64,000 bases of DNA from Asterias amurensis (lineage: Eukaryota; Echinodermata; Asteroidea; Forcipulatida; Asteriidae), in the NCBI RefSeq assembly GCF_032118995.1, contig NC_092667.1:6192931-6256930 (forward strand), written 5' to 3'. Below the pieces are notes generated by a model. The model worked only from the letters and a program-made list of their open reading frames with translations. It had not been told where the DNA came from and searched no databases. Positions 22,864 through 37,800 of this stretch are shown one piece after another. Positions within the stretch are counted from its first letter, which is position 1, and every line of letters begins with the position of its first letter. The translations under genes and the position numbers were made by a program.

Positions 22864-25800
22864 TTGTTTGTTTTGTTTGTTTGTTTGTTTGTTTGTTTGT
22901 TTGTTTGTTTGTTTGTTTGTTTGCTTGCTTGCTTGCTTGCTTGCTTGTTTGTTTGTTTGTTTGTTGGGGGGTTGGTCTCAGTTGGGTTGTTAGTTTAGTG
23001 TGCTTGTTAAATATTTATTGCTTTTGTTTTATCTAATTTTAGTTCTCATAACGTCTCTTTTGACTATGCTCTTAATTTTTAAATTTTTCTTGTGTATAAA
23101 TTTTCTCCTCTGTTTTTAAAAATTTTATATAAAAATGTAAATCTGTATTTTAATTCAGTCTCTGGACTGCGACAAGCAGATGTTTTTTACAATAAACCAG
23201 TTATAATAATATAATAATAAAAAAAGTCACTCCTTGTTATAAAATTTGAGTAGGAGCATGCATGCATGAGGGTCTGTACGTTTATAGCCCAGTGGCGGCG
23301 GTTTGTGCAGTAAATACAAGACAAGACAAGACAAGACAAGACCTACTCATAAAAGACCTCTAAGCATTCTGCGAAGTCACTTCGTCAATATGCCCCAATT
23401 AGAATTAAATCGTTTTGACAAATTTAGCTATGCAAAGATCGCCTTCTGGGGACTTATGGATAATACGAAATTTCTCGTGGTATCCGTTTAGAATGCTGCT
23501 ACCAGATATAAGGTGCCACCTCTTGCTAAACGTGGATGGATTTAATGTTCTTTGTGAAAATATTACTGTGGCAGTGTTTTAGCAACAATCTGTTTAACTG
23601 TTTTCTCAACATGCAGACACTTGTTCTGCACAGTGATTTTTATTATTAATCTGTATTAACAATGTTGCCTGTAAATTAGCATTCTGTTGACATAAACCAA
23701 AATGATGGTCCAACCTTTAAATATAAGCAACACGTCTAACTGCAAACCAGACTCCGGCGTTCCGATCATGATGCCCTTTTTAAAGATGAATTTATTGAAA
23801 ATATACAAAACAAATATCGAGAGATGCCAACAACTCTGCTCTGTTTAACTTTCTTTTTTTTAGGTCTTGACTTTGACACTGTTGCTAGTACCTGTGGTTC
23901 TATTCGTTGGCTTTGCCATCATTCGTCTTAAGTTTCCGCCAAATCAAAAACCATCCTGTAAGTAAATTTGATTAAACAACAAGTTATCTTTTTAAAAACC
24001 TTTGGTGAACAATTTTATTATTCCTCCTAAAAATGTTTTACAATAAATATCAACAGCTCTCCTGTGCTCTTAATCAACTAAATTCTTTACGTCAACTTTT
24101 GGAGTTATCACACCAAAGGCCCCCTCCCTTTTAAGTAAAATAAAGGTTTCAGACTTGAATCAATCATACTTGTCAGTGACACAGAAATACATTTAATTGT
24201 ATTGGTGTTATAGTTTTTCATCGTTTGTTTGAAAGAATTGCTCTATCGCCATTCTTGTATGAAAACAAATACAAACATTGGCTGTGTAAAGTAAAATCCC
24301 TCTTTAGTACCTCTTTTTTATAGTCTTTTCATTTTCTTTTTTTAGCAATTAGAACGTTTCAGACTGGCCTTGACTATTGCCATTTCCCACGCGTTTTAAT
24401 ACAGCGCTGTATTTAATTAAACCAGTAGGCCTACGGCTTGCAGTTAATTGGCAATTAAACCCATGTAGAAATGTATTCTCCTCATTGCCATAATTCCGTC
24501 GGTCCGGACTATAAAAAATGTTGAAAATGTGTCATAAAAATTGATAACATCTTATTGTAACTTTTATGTAGGTTACTATGACGCCAAAGCAATGCCGAGT
24601 CGTGGTATGGTACCCTTCATGCAATCGTTAGCATGTGATTTAGACACATCGTGTAGGGGACGAGGGAACGTAACAAGAAATGGAAACGATCTCCCACCGT
24701 ATGCAAGATCAAGGTAAGGTACAACATCCTCGTACCCCTCCCTACGGAGTTTATAACAGGTTGAGATCCTGTGTAATTTAATAGTGCAGGATTATGATGT
24801 CCTGAGATGAAAGACTTAAACACCCTGAAAGTAGAATGTTGTCTTCTAAATCAATATATTTAAATTCGTGATCTCCACGATGGCCTGAAAGTATGTTGTG
24901 TTCTGTTTCAATTCGCGACCTCCACGATTCGATGGCCTGAATTATCTTCATAAGATAAGTTGTATTGGGTCCTCGTCGTGTGTGTGTGTGGGGGGGGGGG
25001 GGGGGGTCACGGGGGCATTGCTGCTTTCTTTTCCCCCCTTGTTGAGTGTAGACCTATCTGGATGTTTTTCGTCGGGGCCGGCACCATGGGGGATTCGACA
25101 CTTGGGGGAAATGAGGGGGGGGGGGGCACGTTCCCTTGTAAACGCCTGGTTGTGAAAGCGCCTGTGAAAGAGTGAACGAAAACATTGTTTGTTCGACTGT
25201 CTCTACGGGAAATGGATGAGTGGTAACAATGATGCTCATTATTATTCTCGGGAAATGCTTTGTCAGACTCATTTTTTCATAACCCAGAGATGTTAATGTA
25301 GGGTTAATATTGGAAAGTAACTGCATTGCTTATGGTTTCTGATTGATATTTGGACCGTGTGGCAAAACTTTCCCATGAGAAAGGACTTTTGTTAGAAAGA
25401 ATTTGCCGGAGGTTATAAATATAATACCACGGTCAATAGAAAAGTTTACACAAAGCAATAAATGTTCAGAGACCAATAATGTGCATGAATGTTTGACGAG
25501 TAACGCTTAGTGTAAATTTTAAACTGTAGTGTGTATAGATTTAATGACTGGATCTGGTTTTTATTTGTGTACCAGATCAGCGAACTATTATGGGAAATGG
25601 CAATTATTTTTGACGGAATTGTTTTCGGTTTTGTGCTATAAAGTATTCGTTGTTAGACCTACCTACGTCCACAATCGACACACCGTCCTAAAAAATAGGG
25701 AAATTGTTGTTGTGTAGATCTACATGACTCTTTAACAAATCAACATGCTTCGATGATTACTTTAAAAACAATCTAGGTCATCAATATTATTATAATTTCG

Positions 25801-28800
25801 CAACCATCTTTTGTGAGAAGGACGATGTTTTGTGCTACAGAACAGCAAAATAGTCGGCCTTCGTAATGTTTGTACAAAAAACATTACCCTCTTTTAAAAC
25901 ATCAACCTCTAAACGATTTTTAACCGAACTTTATCATACTGCATTATTCGGCACGTGAGTATTTTGCATGGAAGTTGCCTGAACATCTGTCAGCTGACGT
26001 CGCACCTCAAGGCTCGTGAACGTCAGGATAGACACTTGGCTGTGTCTGAAACGGCGATTTCAGCTACAGAGCTATCGGTTGGCCTGCCAGTGTTGAAGAA
26101 TAGGCAGACGCGCGCGATCTAGCCGTAGCTGTCGCCGTTTTGAACACGGCATCACCTTTCACAGTCAAATACTCTATACTATACATACATATCAACATTT
26201 ACATGCTAAAATATAGAGTAGTATCTATGGTGCACATACAGTTAATTCACGTCACACATGTGGTCACTGCATATGTTTCTATCTGTGTTTTGATTGGTCC
26301 GAGGTAACGTTTGTGGGCTTTCCTCACACATCAACTCCGACCAACCAAAGTACAGATATGGAAAGCTTATGTCACTGTACTTGTCATTCATCCAATTAAA
26401 TCACTAGTTGGTTCTAAAAGCAAGCACCTGTCTTTATCCTTGCGGGCGGGTACCAGTATAAGTTGGTTAAGTTATTTTTTATACTGATGTTCGTCAACTG
26501 AGGGCGCTGTCATTAGCAAACGAACGCCGATGCCCATGCCGATGTTCTGTCCCAATATTGTCCCAACTGTGGTTGGAACTATGGAACTGGCCCAACTTGA
26601 ATGTTCCAGTTGGGACACCCAACTGTAGCTGGGCTCCAGTAAGTGTCCTACTAGTCTTTGTTGAAGACCTTCTTGTGCTCATTTTTCCCATCAGAGGGCG
26701 CTATCATCTGCGAACCGCTCTCACGACACGCACCGCTCTGCCGCTCAACGAACTTGAGAGTGGTTCTTCGATGATAGCGCCCTCCACGTTTGGAAAATTG
26801 TGAGAAGGTTTTTTGCAAAGACTAGGACCCCAACTATAGTTGGGCCGTCCCAAATGAACACTCAAGCTGTTTCCAGTCCCAACTACAGTTGGGCTGTCTC
26901 AACTGTAACACCAAAGTCCCAACTACAGTTGGGACAGGACGGAACATCGACGAACATGCATGACGTTTGGCGTACATAAGTTAAAAAAGTCGTCTGCAAC
27001 TCGAAGAGAGGTAAGCAAACTTCGACTTTTCCAGTAATTTTGCGATTACGGAGTCTCAAAATTAAAATATATTATAAACTTATATAATTCACTACAGTAG
27101 AATTCAATACAGTACTTTTAAAACTATAATAAGACTAAGAGACATTCTGGGGGTGAATTTTCTTTTTTAACCCCGCACCCCGCACGTCGGGCGGTCGGTA
27201 CGCGCGACCCAGCGTATACACAGTATGCAAAATTGCAAGAGGTGGCACTCGAATCGAAACCGGGATCTGGTAAGTTTTTGTCCGTTTTCTTCAAAACATT
27301 TCCTCAATGGTGTTTTGAGTGTTATATGGAGGGATTCATTCAACATTGAGGATCAAGTTCGCGTTCCTAGAGTGATTTTCGAAAGTGGTAAAAATGGAGC
27401 AAATCTGTTGACTAGCTAGCTGTCGAAATTGTACGGGATTGACCATTTCGCCCTGTACCTGTCCGAACTGGCCCGTAACCCTCCGGCTTGCGGCCGTCGG
27501 GAGGAGGGTTCGCAACTAAAATAAAACAATTATCTTGGTTACGAATAGGAGTAAAGTAGCAAGGCTTTCAATAATGTCAACAGTTTAAATTGATAGGCGT
27601 AAAGCAAATTGAGAATTTTTACTGCTTTAATTAAGTTAAAAAGCAAGTGATAATGTATGAAATTCGGACGTTGACCGTTGACTCCCATCCCAGGAAAAAA
27701 TTCACATCGAAAATTTGAATGGGATAGTTAAAAATGCCAATGGGAATCAAATGGGAAATGGGGATTGGTGTTGAATCTGGGATTTTCTCAGGAACCACAG
27801 GCATGACAGGGGATCCCATTGAACTTAATTGAATCAAATTAAAACTATGGGATCCCGTTCAATCCCATTCGAAGTATTAATGGGACTGACTCTTTTGGCA
27901 TTTCATTTTCAGTGCAACTCGGTTAACCTAGACTAGAGTAGTAATATACATGTACTGAGTATTATTATTTAACACTGTACACATTGATATAATTATAAAA
28001 GGTAAAAAGTCTCTGATTCAAAAAGCATCAAATTGCATTACCCGCTGCCATCACATAGATTCCAACTGCCTCTAGCAAGCCACCGGGCTAGCTTAGACCA
28101 GGTAAGACGTTGCATGCAACGGAGGAGTCCAACCTGGGCTAGCCACCGGGCTAGCTTAGACTAGGTAAGACGTTGCATGCAACGGAGGAGTCCAACCTGG
28201 GCTAGCCACCGGGCTAGCTTAGACTAGGTAAGACGTTGCATGCAACGGAGGAGTCCAACCTGGGCTAGCCACCGGGCTAGCTTAGACTAGGTAAGACATT
28301 GCATGCAACGGAGGAGTCCAACCTGGGCTAGCCACCGGGCTAGCTTAGACCAGGTAAGACGTTGCATGCAACGGAGGAGTCCAACCTGGGCTAGCCACCG
28401 GGCTAGCTTAGACTAGGTAAGACAATGCATGCAACGGAGGAGTCCAACCTGGGCTAGCCACCGGGCTAGCTTAGACTAGGTAAGACGTTGCATGCAACGG
28501 AGGAGTCCAACCTGGGCTAGCCACCGGGCTAGCTTAGACTAGGTAAGACGTTGCATGCAACGGAGGAGTCCAACCTGGGCTAGCCACCGGGCTAGCTTAG
28601 ACTAGGTAAGACGTTGCATGCAACGGAGGAGTCCAACCTGGGCTAGCCACCGGGCTAGCTTAGACTAGGTAAGACGTTGCATGCAACGGAGGAGTCCAAC
28701 TTGGGCTAGGTGACACCTGTTCAAGCAATGCAAAGGTTGTGTGTTCGAATCTCACTCGAGTGATTTGCTGTGGATTTATTTTTCTCTGAACTCAGGAAAG

Positions 28801-31800
28801 AACTCTGAGTATACTGTATGATTCACAGCGTTATATTAAAGGCAGATTATATTATAATATCATTTCTGAACCCAAAGCAGGGTGTGTTGAGGTGATTTCC
28901 TGCATCCGTAAAATGTCTTCTTCTTTTTCTCATCTCTGCAGCCTTGCTCAGATATCTAATAGTCTGGAGCCCATCTTGAAAAACAGAACAACTGTGGAAT
29001 CACTAAAAAAGTTACCCGACACCATCCAGCCTCTTGCTGAGCTGGGAGATTTGATTGACTTTGAAGCTGTGGCAAACTTCACAGGTAAGTATTGGGTAAA
29101 TGAGGTATCACTGGGCACCACTAGGTACCACTGGGTACCATGACAAACCCATGAATCAAAAGCAACAACCGGCAGGGGTTTCTAAGGTACCACAAGGTAT
29201 GGCAAGGGTGCTTTCACTTATGGCTTTCACTGATGAAAGATGTGGCAGTTGATTAGGGTAGATAGCTCAAATTAGAAAGAAAAAACAAAAAAACACTAGA
29301 CACTGATGGTTTTGTTTCATTGAATATAAAATTAATTTGATTGGATTGAACAATTATAGCATGTATATTGTATAATCTGTAATCTGTTTTGTGTTTCTAG
29401 AAAAGAAGTATCGGGTTGCAGATTTCTTTCATGATGCGTCTGACGTTCAGCGATATCTCGTTGAGGAAGGAGAACTGGATGCCACTGTGGTGGATGCTCT
29501 ACTTAATGCTCAGATGGATGTCTATCAGGTATAACTCAAAATATCATTATTCATTTTATTACTTGGTCCCACGGAGCTAGAGCCAGGCACAATATTCTTC
29601 CTGTTTAGTCTGATCTCTGATTTTCTTAGTGTTTGTTCATTTTATTTTGATTCTGGTCTTGCAGTCTAGTGTTTTTTCCCCCAAGTAAGAGCCCTGCTGA
29701 ATTTAAACAATGATGTTTTTTTCTTCTCATTACCAAGTCTGTAGAAACCATTTAGAAATAAACGGTTTAAACTCTTGCCCCCAAATCAATGTAATATTGT
29801 GAGTGAATTATACTGTATTGTCCATCTGCCCTCCTTGTAGCTGTTGGAAGTCACAGGTTTCATTGACTTCAAGGGAACTGCTTGCAATGCCACAAAGCTC
29901 AGTCAGATCCTCACATTCCCAGCTGACGTGGATGTTAGCGCTGTATCCAAAGCGCTGTGTGATGTCAAGGATCAACAGATATCGATTATTGTTGAGGAGC
30001 TGCAGAAGCAACTGGATGTTCCGTATCTCATTACTGAGGTAAAGTGATTATGTTAACAAGAGTTGCTAAGCACACAGACTTTGCTTAGCACTAACAGATT
30101 AGCTTGGTTGCTTGAGAATGCCCCTGCTGATTTTTATCTTGTAGTGAATTGTTTTGAGCAACAATGTTACATTGTCATAAACACTAATAATATCATTAAT
30201 ATTGAAGGTTTATACAACACCAAACATTCTTTTTCAATCATTATTTTCTACAGTTTTCAGAGTTCTTGAAAGCTCTACGGGAGACGGACTGGTCTGAGCT
30301 TCTTGACAATACCAAGGTGTTTTTGGAGCAGTTGGAAAATCTGAGTAATTTAGGTCAACTCCCTGACCTTTTGGGAATAGTGAGGCTGGTTCCAGTTGTA
30401 CAGGAGCTTATTTCCAAGCTGGCGCTGGGGAATCTTGAAAATCAACTTGATGTGTAGGTTGTTTTTTAGATGTCTTAGTAGTAAATAAGAAGATTCATTC
30501 TTTATTATAGCACTTTATTTACAGGCGTCTCAAAGTGCTTATATACTTTAAGACAGTGAAGCTAAGTATTTGAATCATGAGAACCATTTATGAAGCACCT
30601 CGTCCTTCGGATGGAACATATAGCCGTAGGTTCTGTGTGTTCTGTAATGCACATAAAATAACCCAGTTACACTTTGCTGATCAGTAACACTAAAATTGCC
30701 TTTGTTTGAGTTGTGGTGATTCTGAATATGAAAGATTAATTCAATAATGTTACCATAAACCATGTTGGATTATTCCCCCTCCTCCCCCAAGATGTAATAA
30801 TTTGAATCCTGCTGTCTGTCTTTTGAACAGAGCTTCGAATCTAATTGAGTCTCTTGATGCTCAGCTGAATAATGCAACTTGGTGGATGGACGTCAAGAAG
30901 ATTGCTTTAACGTCTCAAGGTCTGCTTAGATCCGTCAGCAACTTCTTGGAAAACACTGACGGTAATATTTCAATCCATCCCTTATTATATCCAACTGTTG
31001 GCAATCATGTGAAACCTGAAGATGTTGTAATAATTCTTTTGGTTCTGGATGCAGATCTGTCGATATGTGGCACAGTGTACCCCATCCAATTTTAAGATAT
31101 TTTGTATAAGATACCGCCTAACATCACTTGAAACAGGTTTACCCCTATAACACTTTGTAAGGATGTAGGCATGGCTATTATCCACTAGGAGCCTGACTGG
31201 TAGAGCAGAATGCACTACCATCTCAACTCTTTGCGAAGCTATTATGGTTAAGTGCCTTGCTCAAGGGCTCAAGTTTCATGACCGGGGTTCAAACCCACAC
31301 TCTGCTTTGGTCCAGTGAGCTAGACCGCTTTGCCATGACACATATTGTATTCTAACATTCACAGGAATTCTTCAGAGGATTTTAGGGGGTGGGGTACTTA
31401 CTTCTCTACAAAAGGAAAACAGTGTGTTAAAGTTGGGAATGTGTGGCTCGAAACTTTTTGTTGAACATTGGGCATGGAACAATTTAGAGCACAGCACCAA
31501 ATAGTCCATTCATCTAGTGGAGTCATATATTTGGCATCACAGTTTTATATTCTCATGTGTAACTGAGTAATAGAGCATTCAGATTTGAAATAATGTGTGA
31601 ATAAAAACATGAAGTAGATTGCATGGTATTTAATTATCAAACCATCACATGTAAAAGCCTAAGTTGGCCAAAATTGGCTGACTAGGTCGATGTTTATATC
31701 TAATTTAATTGGCATATAAGCGACCTAGAATGTAAACTATTGTACATTTGAATATTTCAGTGAGCAGCCCTATAACTCTTGGAAGCCTGTTGCATAATGA

Positions 31801-34800
31801 CACCATCATCATGGATGTATTCCAACAATTCAATATCACTCAAGAGGATGTCCAGGCATTACTACAACTTCAACTCAAACAGGACAAGGTTAGGAAAGCT
31901 CATTGCAGCGTTAATGAAATCGAAACAATCACAACGCAAAGGAAACGCATTATATAGGTTTAAATGCTCCATGCAGAATACGCCCACGCTTATTCAACCA
32001 ATTGAGGGCGTGCATTGTTAACATTCTCGTTTTCGTTCTCGCTATTGAGGCCTGTGTGGACTGGGTCTTAACCCTAGCAATTTGTATAACATCATGTTTT
32101 TATGGAGGAAATTACTACCTTTAAAATAAAAATGGGGGAAAAATACACTTGAGAATTTGGGGTAATGTGGATAGACATGACATGATCAATATTCAAATTA
32201 GGCTGTATGTTAACCAAGACCTGTGTATAATGGTCTATTGTTTCCAACTCAGATTGTTCACAAGTTGGAGTATTGGCAGTGGGTTGTGTCTTCTGTAAGG
32301 TTCATTGATTTTTGCTTGTTTTTTCAGATGGTAGAGTTTCTTCAGCTACTGACCATGCCAGATGACATTGCAGATCTGTTGTGTTCATCAGAGAGTCCTA
32401 GCCTCTCAGACTTTGTGAACACATCTTCAGAGAGCATCTCCTCCAACATCCAATCTTTGCAAGAGACCATCTGTGGCCTGGGAAATAAAACTGACAAGTT
32501 CTTTCAAATGTTGCTGAACCAAACAAACATATTTCTCTTGATTGACCAGGTAAATCCTTCACACACAGATCATTGTCATTTTATTGGTTAAATGCACATC
32601 ACATGTCATCCTTTATTTTGCCATGTATTGACCCTTGCACAACGCGCAGCACACTTATGTGCACCTATCCTGAGAGTCAAAATGTACACAAAGGCATCAT
32701 ACATAATTGGCAAAATAGTGGCAGACAGTGTCATGTTTTGTGCTATCAAAAAGTACATGAAATAACAAACATGTGTCATTTGGGCTTCATGCATAATTTT
32801 TCAGAAAGTGATATTGTCTTAATTTTGGTTGTGACAACCAAAATCAGTTGCTGTGTTTTGTTATGCTTTCAGAAACAGCTTTCTCAAATGACTTTATTTC
32901 AGAGGAAAACATTATACAGAAAAAGTGGTCCTAGTGCTAGTTTGAACAATGATGTTTTGTCACCAATCCTGAATAATAACTTTTAAACTTTTGTTTAAAC
33001 TGACTCCTCAGGTGAACCAAGGATTCAATGCTCCTGTTTCCCAAATCAACTGGAGAGTTATTTTGGAAGACGTGAGAACAATAATTGAAAGCACCCAGAA
33101 TCTGCCTGCTTTTGTCAAGGGTCTTCCAGAGCTCTTGGCTGGCTTGAGTGATGTGCAGCTGATGCTGCCCTCAATGGACTTTAATCAAATACTTGGACTT
33201 TCTCAAGGAAGTACAAGCCCAGAAGATCTGATGCAGCTTCTAAGGTAGGATTTCACTTTAGTGTTTGTTTGTTGGGCTGTTTGTTTGTTTGTTTGTTTGT
33301 TTTCCCCTGGCTTTACGGCAGTAATAGGTTGACAACATAGAAGAACATTAGGGCTAACACGTACGAATGCGATCAGTCGCCATTCTCCAGTTACTGTGCA
33401 TGTGCCGACCTCTTTTTTAGTTTTGTAAGTGCATAATTCACACGTGCACAAGCAAACATGAATTGTAACCCGTTAAATATGCTTGATGTTAGTGCGTAAT
33501 TTCCTGCTTCTGTAAGAGTTAATATTTTGCTTATGTTAAGTAGAGGTAGAAATGAGTTTTTCTGATTGAGTTACTATTTATTATTGACAGCTCTGACCAG
33601 ATCATATCCATGGTTCAAGATATGTTATCCCAAACTCCTCTATGGCCTCAAGTTGAGTATCAACTGATACTCAATCATCTCATCTCAGATATACAACTTG
33701 CCATCTTAGATGTATTCAAAGGTGAGTGCTTATAAATAGTTTGTTTATTTATTATCAATAGATTTATAGACAGCCTTATGCAAGACTCACAGCGCTTTAC
33801 ATTCAAACAATAAGTAAAAGTTCTCTTTAACATTGAAGTGAAACAGGCAAATTGAAGGCAAACAGGAAATGGTGATAAACACACTAAAAATACCTTCTGT
33901 TGTCAGTTAAATATTGAAAACACCTTAACACCTACCTACGGAGCGTTATAGGTGTTTCAGACTCCAGATCACACTGAGGAAAGAAAGACAAAGATCTTTG
34001 ACAATTATTAACCAATCTCAATGATGTTTGAATTTTATGAATGTGATTTCAATAAGTAAGAACCGTTTTATTACTTAAATACCTGTCAAATAATATCTTC
34101 AAGGATGTAATGGAGTTTGTAAAAATGGCCTTAAAACAAAAGCTTTCTGTTGTGTAAGATTGTGTGTTTCAGGCTTCAAACAACGAATCACCAGCAGATG
34201 TTTATGTCCAAACATAAAGAAAACGGACGCAGAAACCTTATATTTCATCTTGTGTGTATAACATGATTCTTATTGATTTGTTGACTTGAACTGTTTAGAT
34301 GTTACGTGTCGTAATGGTTGGCATAGTAAAGACCTCTCTTGTTACAAGTACATCTATGAGGTGCTCCCTGATAGATGGGATGCACATTCAAGATGCAAAG
34401 AGATACATCCATCTGGACATTTAGTTGGTGTCAACAACTGGGAGGAACAACAGTATCTTGAAAGTATTGGGTATGTTTTTTATTTATATGTTTCATGTTG
34501 TACAATGTGGAAGCGTCAATATTTGACATGGCCAGATTTAGGTGTTTATTAGATTTAGTGTGAAGATGGCCATTTAGTCATTGGGCAAGACACTAGAGAA
34601 CAATTCCTTTTCATTGCCCAGGAGTAAAAATGTCATGACCAGGTATCAAACCCACACTCCGCTGACAACACCAGAGATTTGATGCGGGAAATAAACCACT
34701 CGGCCACGACATGCCACAGTATGCACCCTAATAATCCTTTTACAAAATAAAAATTTGTTATCACCAAATCTGTTTTTTGTTCAGGGAGAACACTCTGACA

Positions 34801-37800
34801 TGGCTTGGGCTTTGGTACTTGCAACCATATCTGTTTATAGATGGATTCAATGACTCTGATGTTGATAGTGAATACCAGAACTGGATCAGTTCCCAGAACA
34901 GCTCTGAACTATGTGGGAAAGCAAACTTTGGTACTGATGGTCTGTGGCACCATGTGGATTGTACCACTCCGACTGACAGCTTGTTATGTGAAATACCACA
35001 AGGTAAGAGCAAACTGATTTTCATTTGAATCTTGCTTTTTCTGTTGCTTTCTGCAAATTTGAGGTGACAGGGTGTCAGCACGCTTACCTGTAGGCTCCCA
35101 AAATGGCAAGCATGGCACGATGGTCAATAATTGGTGGATGGATCAATTGATTGATTGAATTATTGGTTTATTGATCGGTCGTTTGATCAATTATTCAATT
35201 GATTAGTTTGATTGATCGATTGATGAATTACTTGCTTTCTTTCTTTCAGATAACAAGGTGATCCAGCTCCTCAGGGATGAGCCTACCATTGAAATCACAA
35301 AAGTTCTACTTGAACTCGGCCCCAACGTCACAGAAGCCATCATCCACTCATTCCTCAATGCTACCAGACTCGAGGTCAGTGAAAAGGTCAAGGTCAAACG
35401 GATCAACCGAAAGATTCACCAAACACAGCTAACCAAAAAGTTTAACCCAAAATATTAAAGAGTTTTATTTTGTTCAAGATTGACATCTGAAGTTAGTCCT
35501 ATTGAATTGGGCGTTATACTGTTATGAAACAATTGACAATGATTTTTCCAGACACATTGTTCGTTTTTTTTATCATCAGGCTCTATTCAACATGTCATCA
35601 GAAGAGCAAGCGATGGTGCTGTGTAGTGTTGACCTCGTGACCTTGCCACCATCAGCTGACCTGGCAGAGGTCAGACAGAAACTGTGTAGTTTGAATCTGA
35701 CGATGATCTTTGCTGATGAGATACAGCACTGGGAGATACCAGGACTGGACTCAAAGGTGATTAATACTCAACCAGGTTTTTTTTAAACTTTGCATGGTGG
35801 AACTCTGATATAGAAAGATTTGCAGTCACAACATATAATGATAATATCTCGGGTCTTTGTCAATATTTTTTACTTCAGATTTGTATCGGAACACTGGCAC
35901 TTGCCTCTGTCATAAAAATAAAGTTTCATTTTATTATTTTTTTCCTCTTAGATCCAGAAGTTTCTACACTTCCTTCAGGTCAACCCAGCCTTGATTCCAC
36001 CAGAGTACCTCCACTATGCCAATCTGTCGGCCATTATTCAGAAAAACAATCTCATCTCAGAGGTCACAGTAGATGTCTTGAATCAAACTTTTGACATTCA
36101 GTTTCTGATGAGTGGATTTGATGACATCATCGGCAGCCAATCAGAATGGCTGGATATGTTGCAGAGAGTCTCAATGTACCTGAGTGGAATGACTATGCTG
36201 GACATGGTTGATGCTTCGTGAGTTTGAAAATATGACATGTACCAATGTTTTGGGTGGTCAGGTTGGCGAAGTGGTATCTTTCCTGGCCTACCACCCTGTT
36301 TTGATCACTATTTGGATTGGGTGTTCAGTCCCTATCTGACTGCATGTGTGGTCCCTGGACTAAATCTCTGGGGTTTTCCTCACATATATGTAAAACTGAA
36401 ACTTCTGTCCTCTTCTCGCCATTGGATTCTTGGCTTGTTCAGTGATTAAGTTTGCTTTTCTTAAAGTCCTTGGTTTCACAACCAGAATACATGAAATTTC
36501 GAATATAAAGTTTTTCTGTTTTGCTGACTTTCATTCTGGTATCCTTAATTATTTAAAGAGCTGTTCATTACCTGGAAACACTGGACATGCAGCTTGGAGA
36601 GGTGCCATGGTGGACAATGGTCAAGAAAATCATCTCATCTGGACAGCAAATAATCAGCTCCATGTTCACTCAGCTTGCAACCTACCAAGGTATGACAGAT
36701 ACTCAATACAGTGTCTTACAAACACAGAGAAGGTAGTCAGTAACTGCTTAAGCACAACAACTAGCTAAGCACAACAACATTATGCTTACCAGAATAAGGT
36801 TACCAGCCAACATACTATGCTGAACCATTTGTAATCGGTATCGTGCAAATTTCTGCTAAGCAGGAGTTTGTGAAGCAATATTTTCTGCTAAAATGTAATT
36901 GTGTAGTGCCTTAATCTTTTGTTTTAATTGTTTTTTTTTCCAGGAGACGATTTTACTCTTGGAAGTCTGTTCAGGAATGATTCCATTATTAGAGACATCC
37001 TCCAGAGTCAGCTCAATCTATCTGCTCAAGATATCCAGTCTCTACTACAACTCAACATCAATATGGACAAGGTGGGAATCCCATTATTCACCCAACTCAC
37101 AATCAAAACATAAACAGTGAAAGGGAACTTGTGTGATCCGTTTACTGTTTAAATGTTTCTACCGACGTCCACACACTTTCAAGGGTTGAAAAAAGAACAG
37201 TTTAAACCAGTCTTTTCAGTCAAAAAAACAAAGCAAAATGTGTTTACAAATTATGAGAAATATTCCAGCAACAAAAGGGATGTCAATCATTCTTCCTGGA
37301 ATGTGTCCACGGCTATTATTTCTAAGAAAAGGACGGTCCCATTTTTGTTTACTGTCGGCTTTGTTAATAAAGGAAGTTTGGAAATGAATTTCAACCCCCT
37401 TTTTTTTTTTACAGTTAAACACACTTAACATTTAACCATCCCAACCTTCAAAGATATCTTGGTTCTGCATTTCAGCTCCCTGTCTTTGTCCAGATGGTGT
37501 CTAGTTCCCAGGATCCATTGAGTCTACTATGCTTAGGTCAACTCAACCTGACTGATGTACTGGTCTTCCCTGTAGTCAATACCACCTCTAGGATGATCCA
37601 GCTAGTCTGGTCTCTACAAACACAACTCTGTCAGTTGGCTGGCAATGCCATGAATAACACTGATTTGATAGCAGTAATTACCAGGGAATTGGATTTAACC
37701 ATTCTTGTCGATCAGGTAAAATTTACTTTATAGCTAGTAATTAAATTTATATGAAGTCCTTATACAACACTATTTCGCAATGAGTCTCAAAACTTTCATT

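Noticed and set aside
22651..23036. Plus-strand open frames rich in Cys, Leu, Val and Phe that look like a membrane protein
   Set aside because: Translation of TTTG/TCTG/CTTG repeats downstream of a LINE fragment; all three frames are open, as expected of the repeat.
34299..35002. Independent lectin gene nested in the ABCA gene
   Set aside because: Phase 1-1 exons join in frame to both flanking module exons, with no own start, signal peptide or stop codon.
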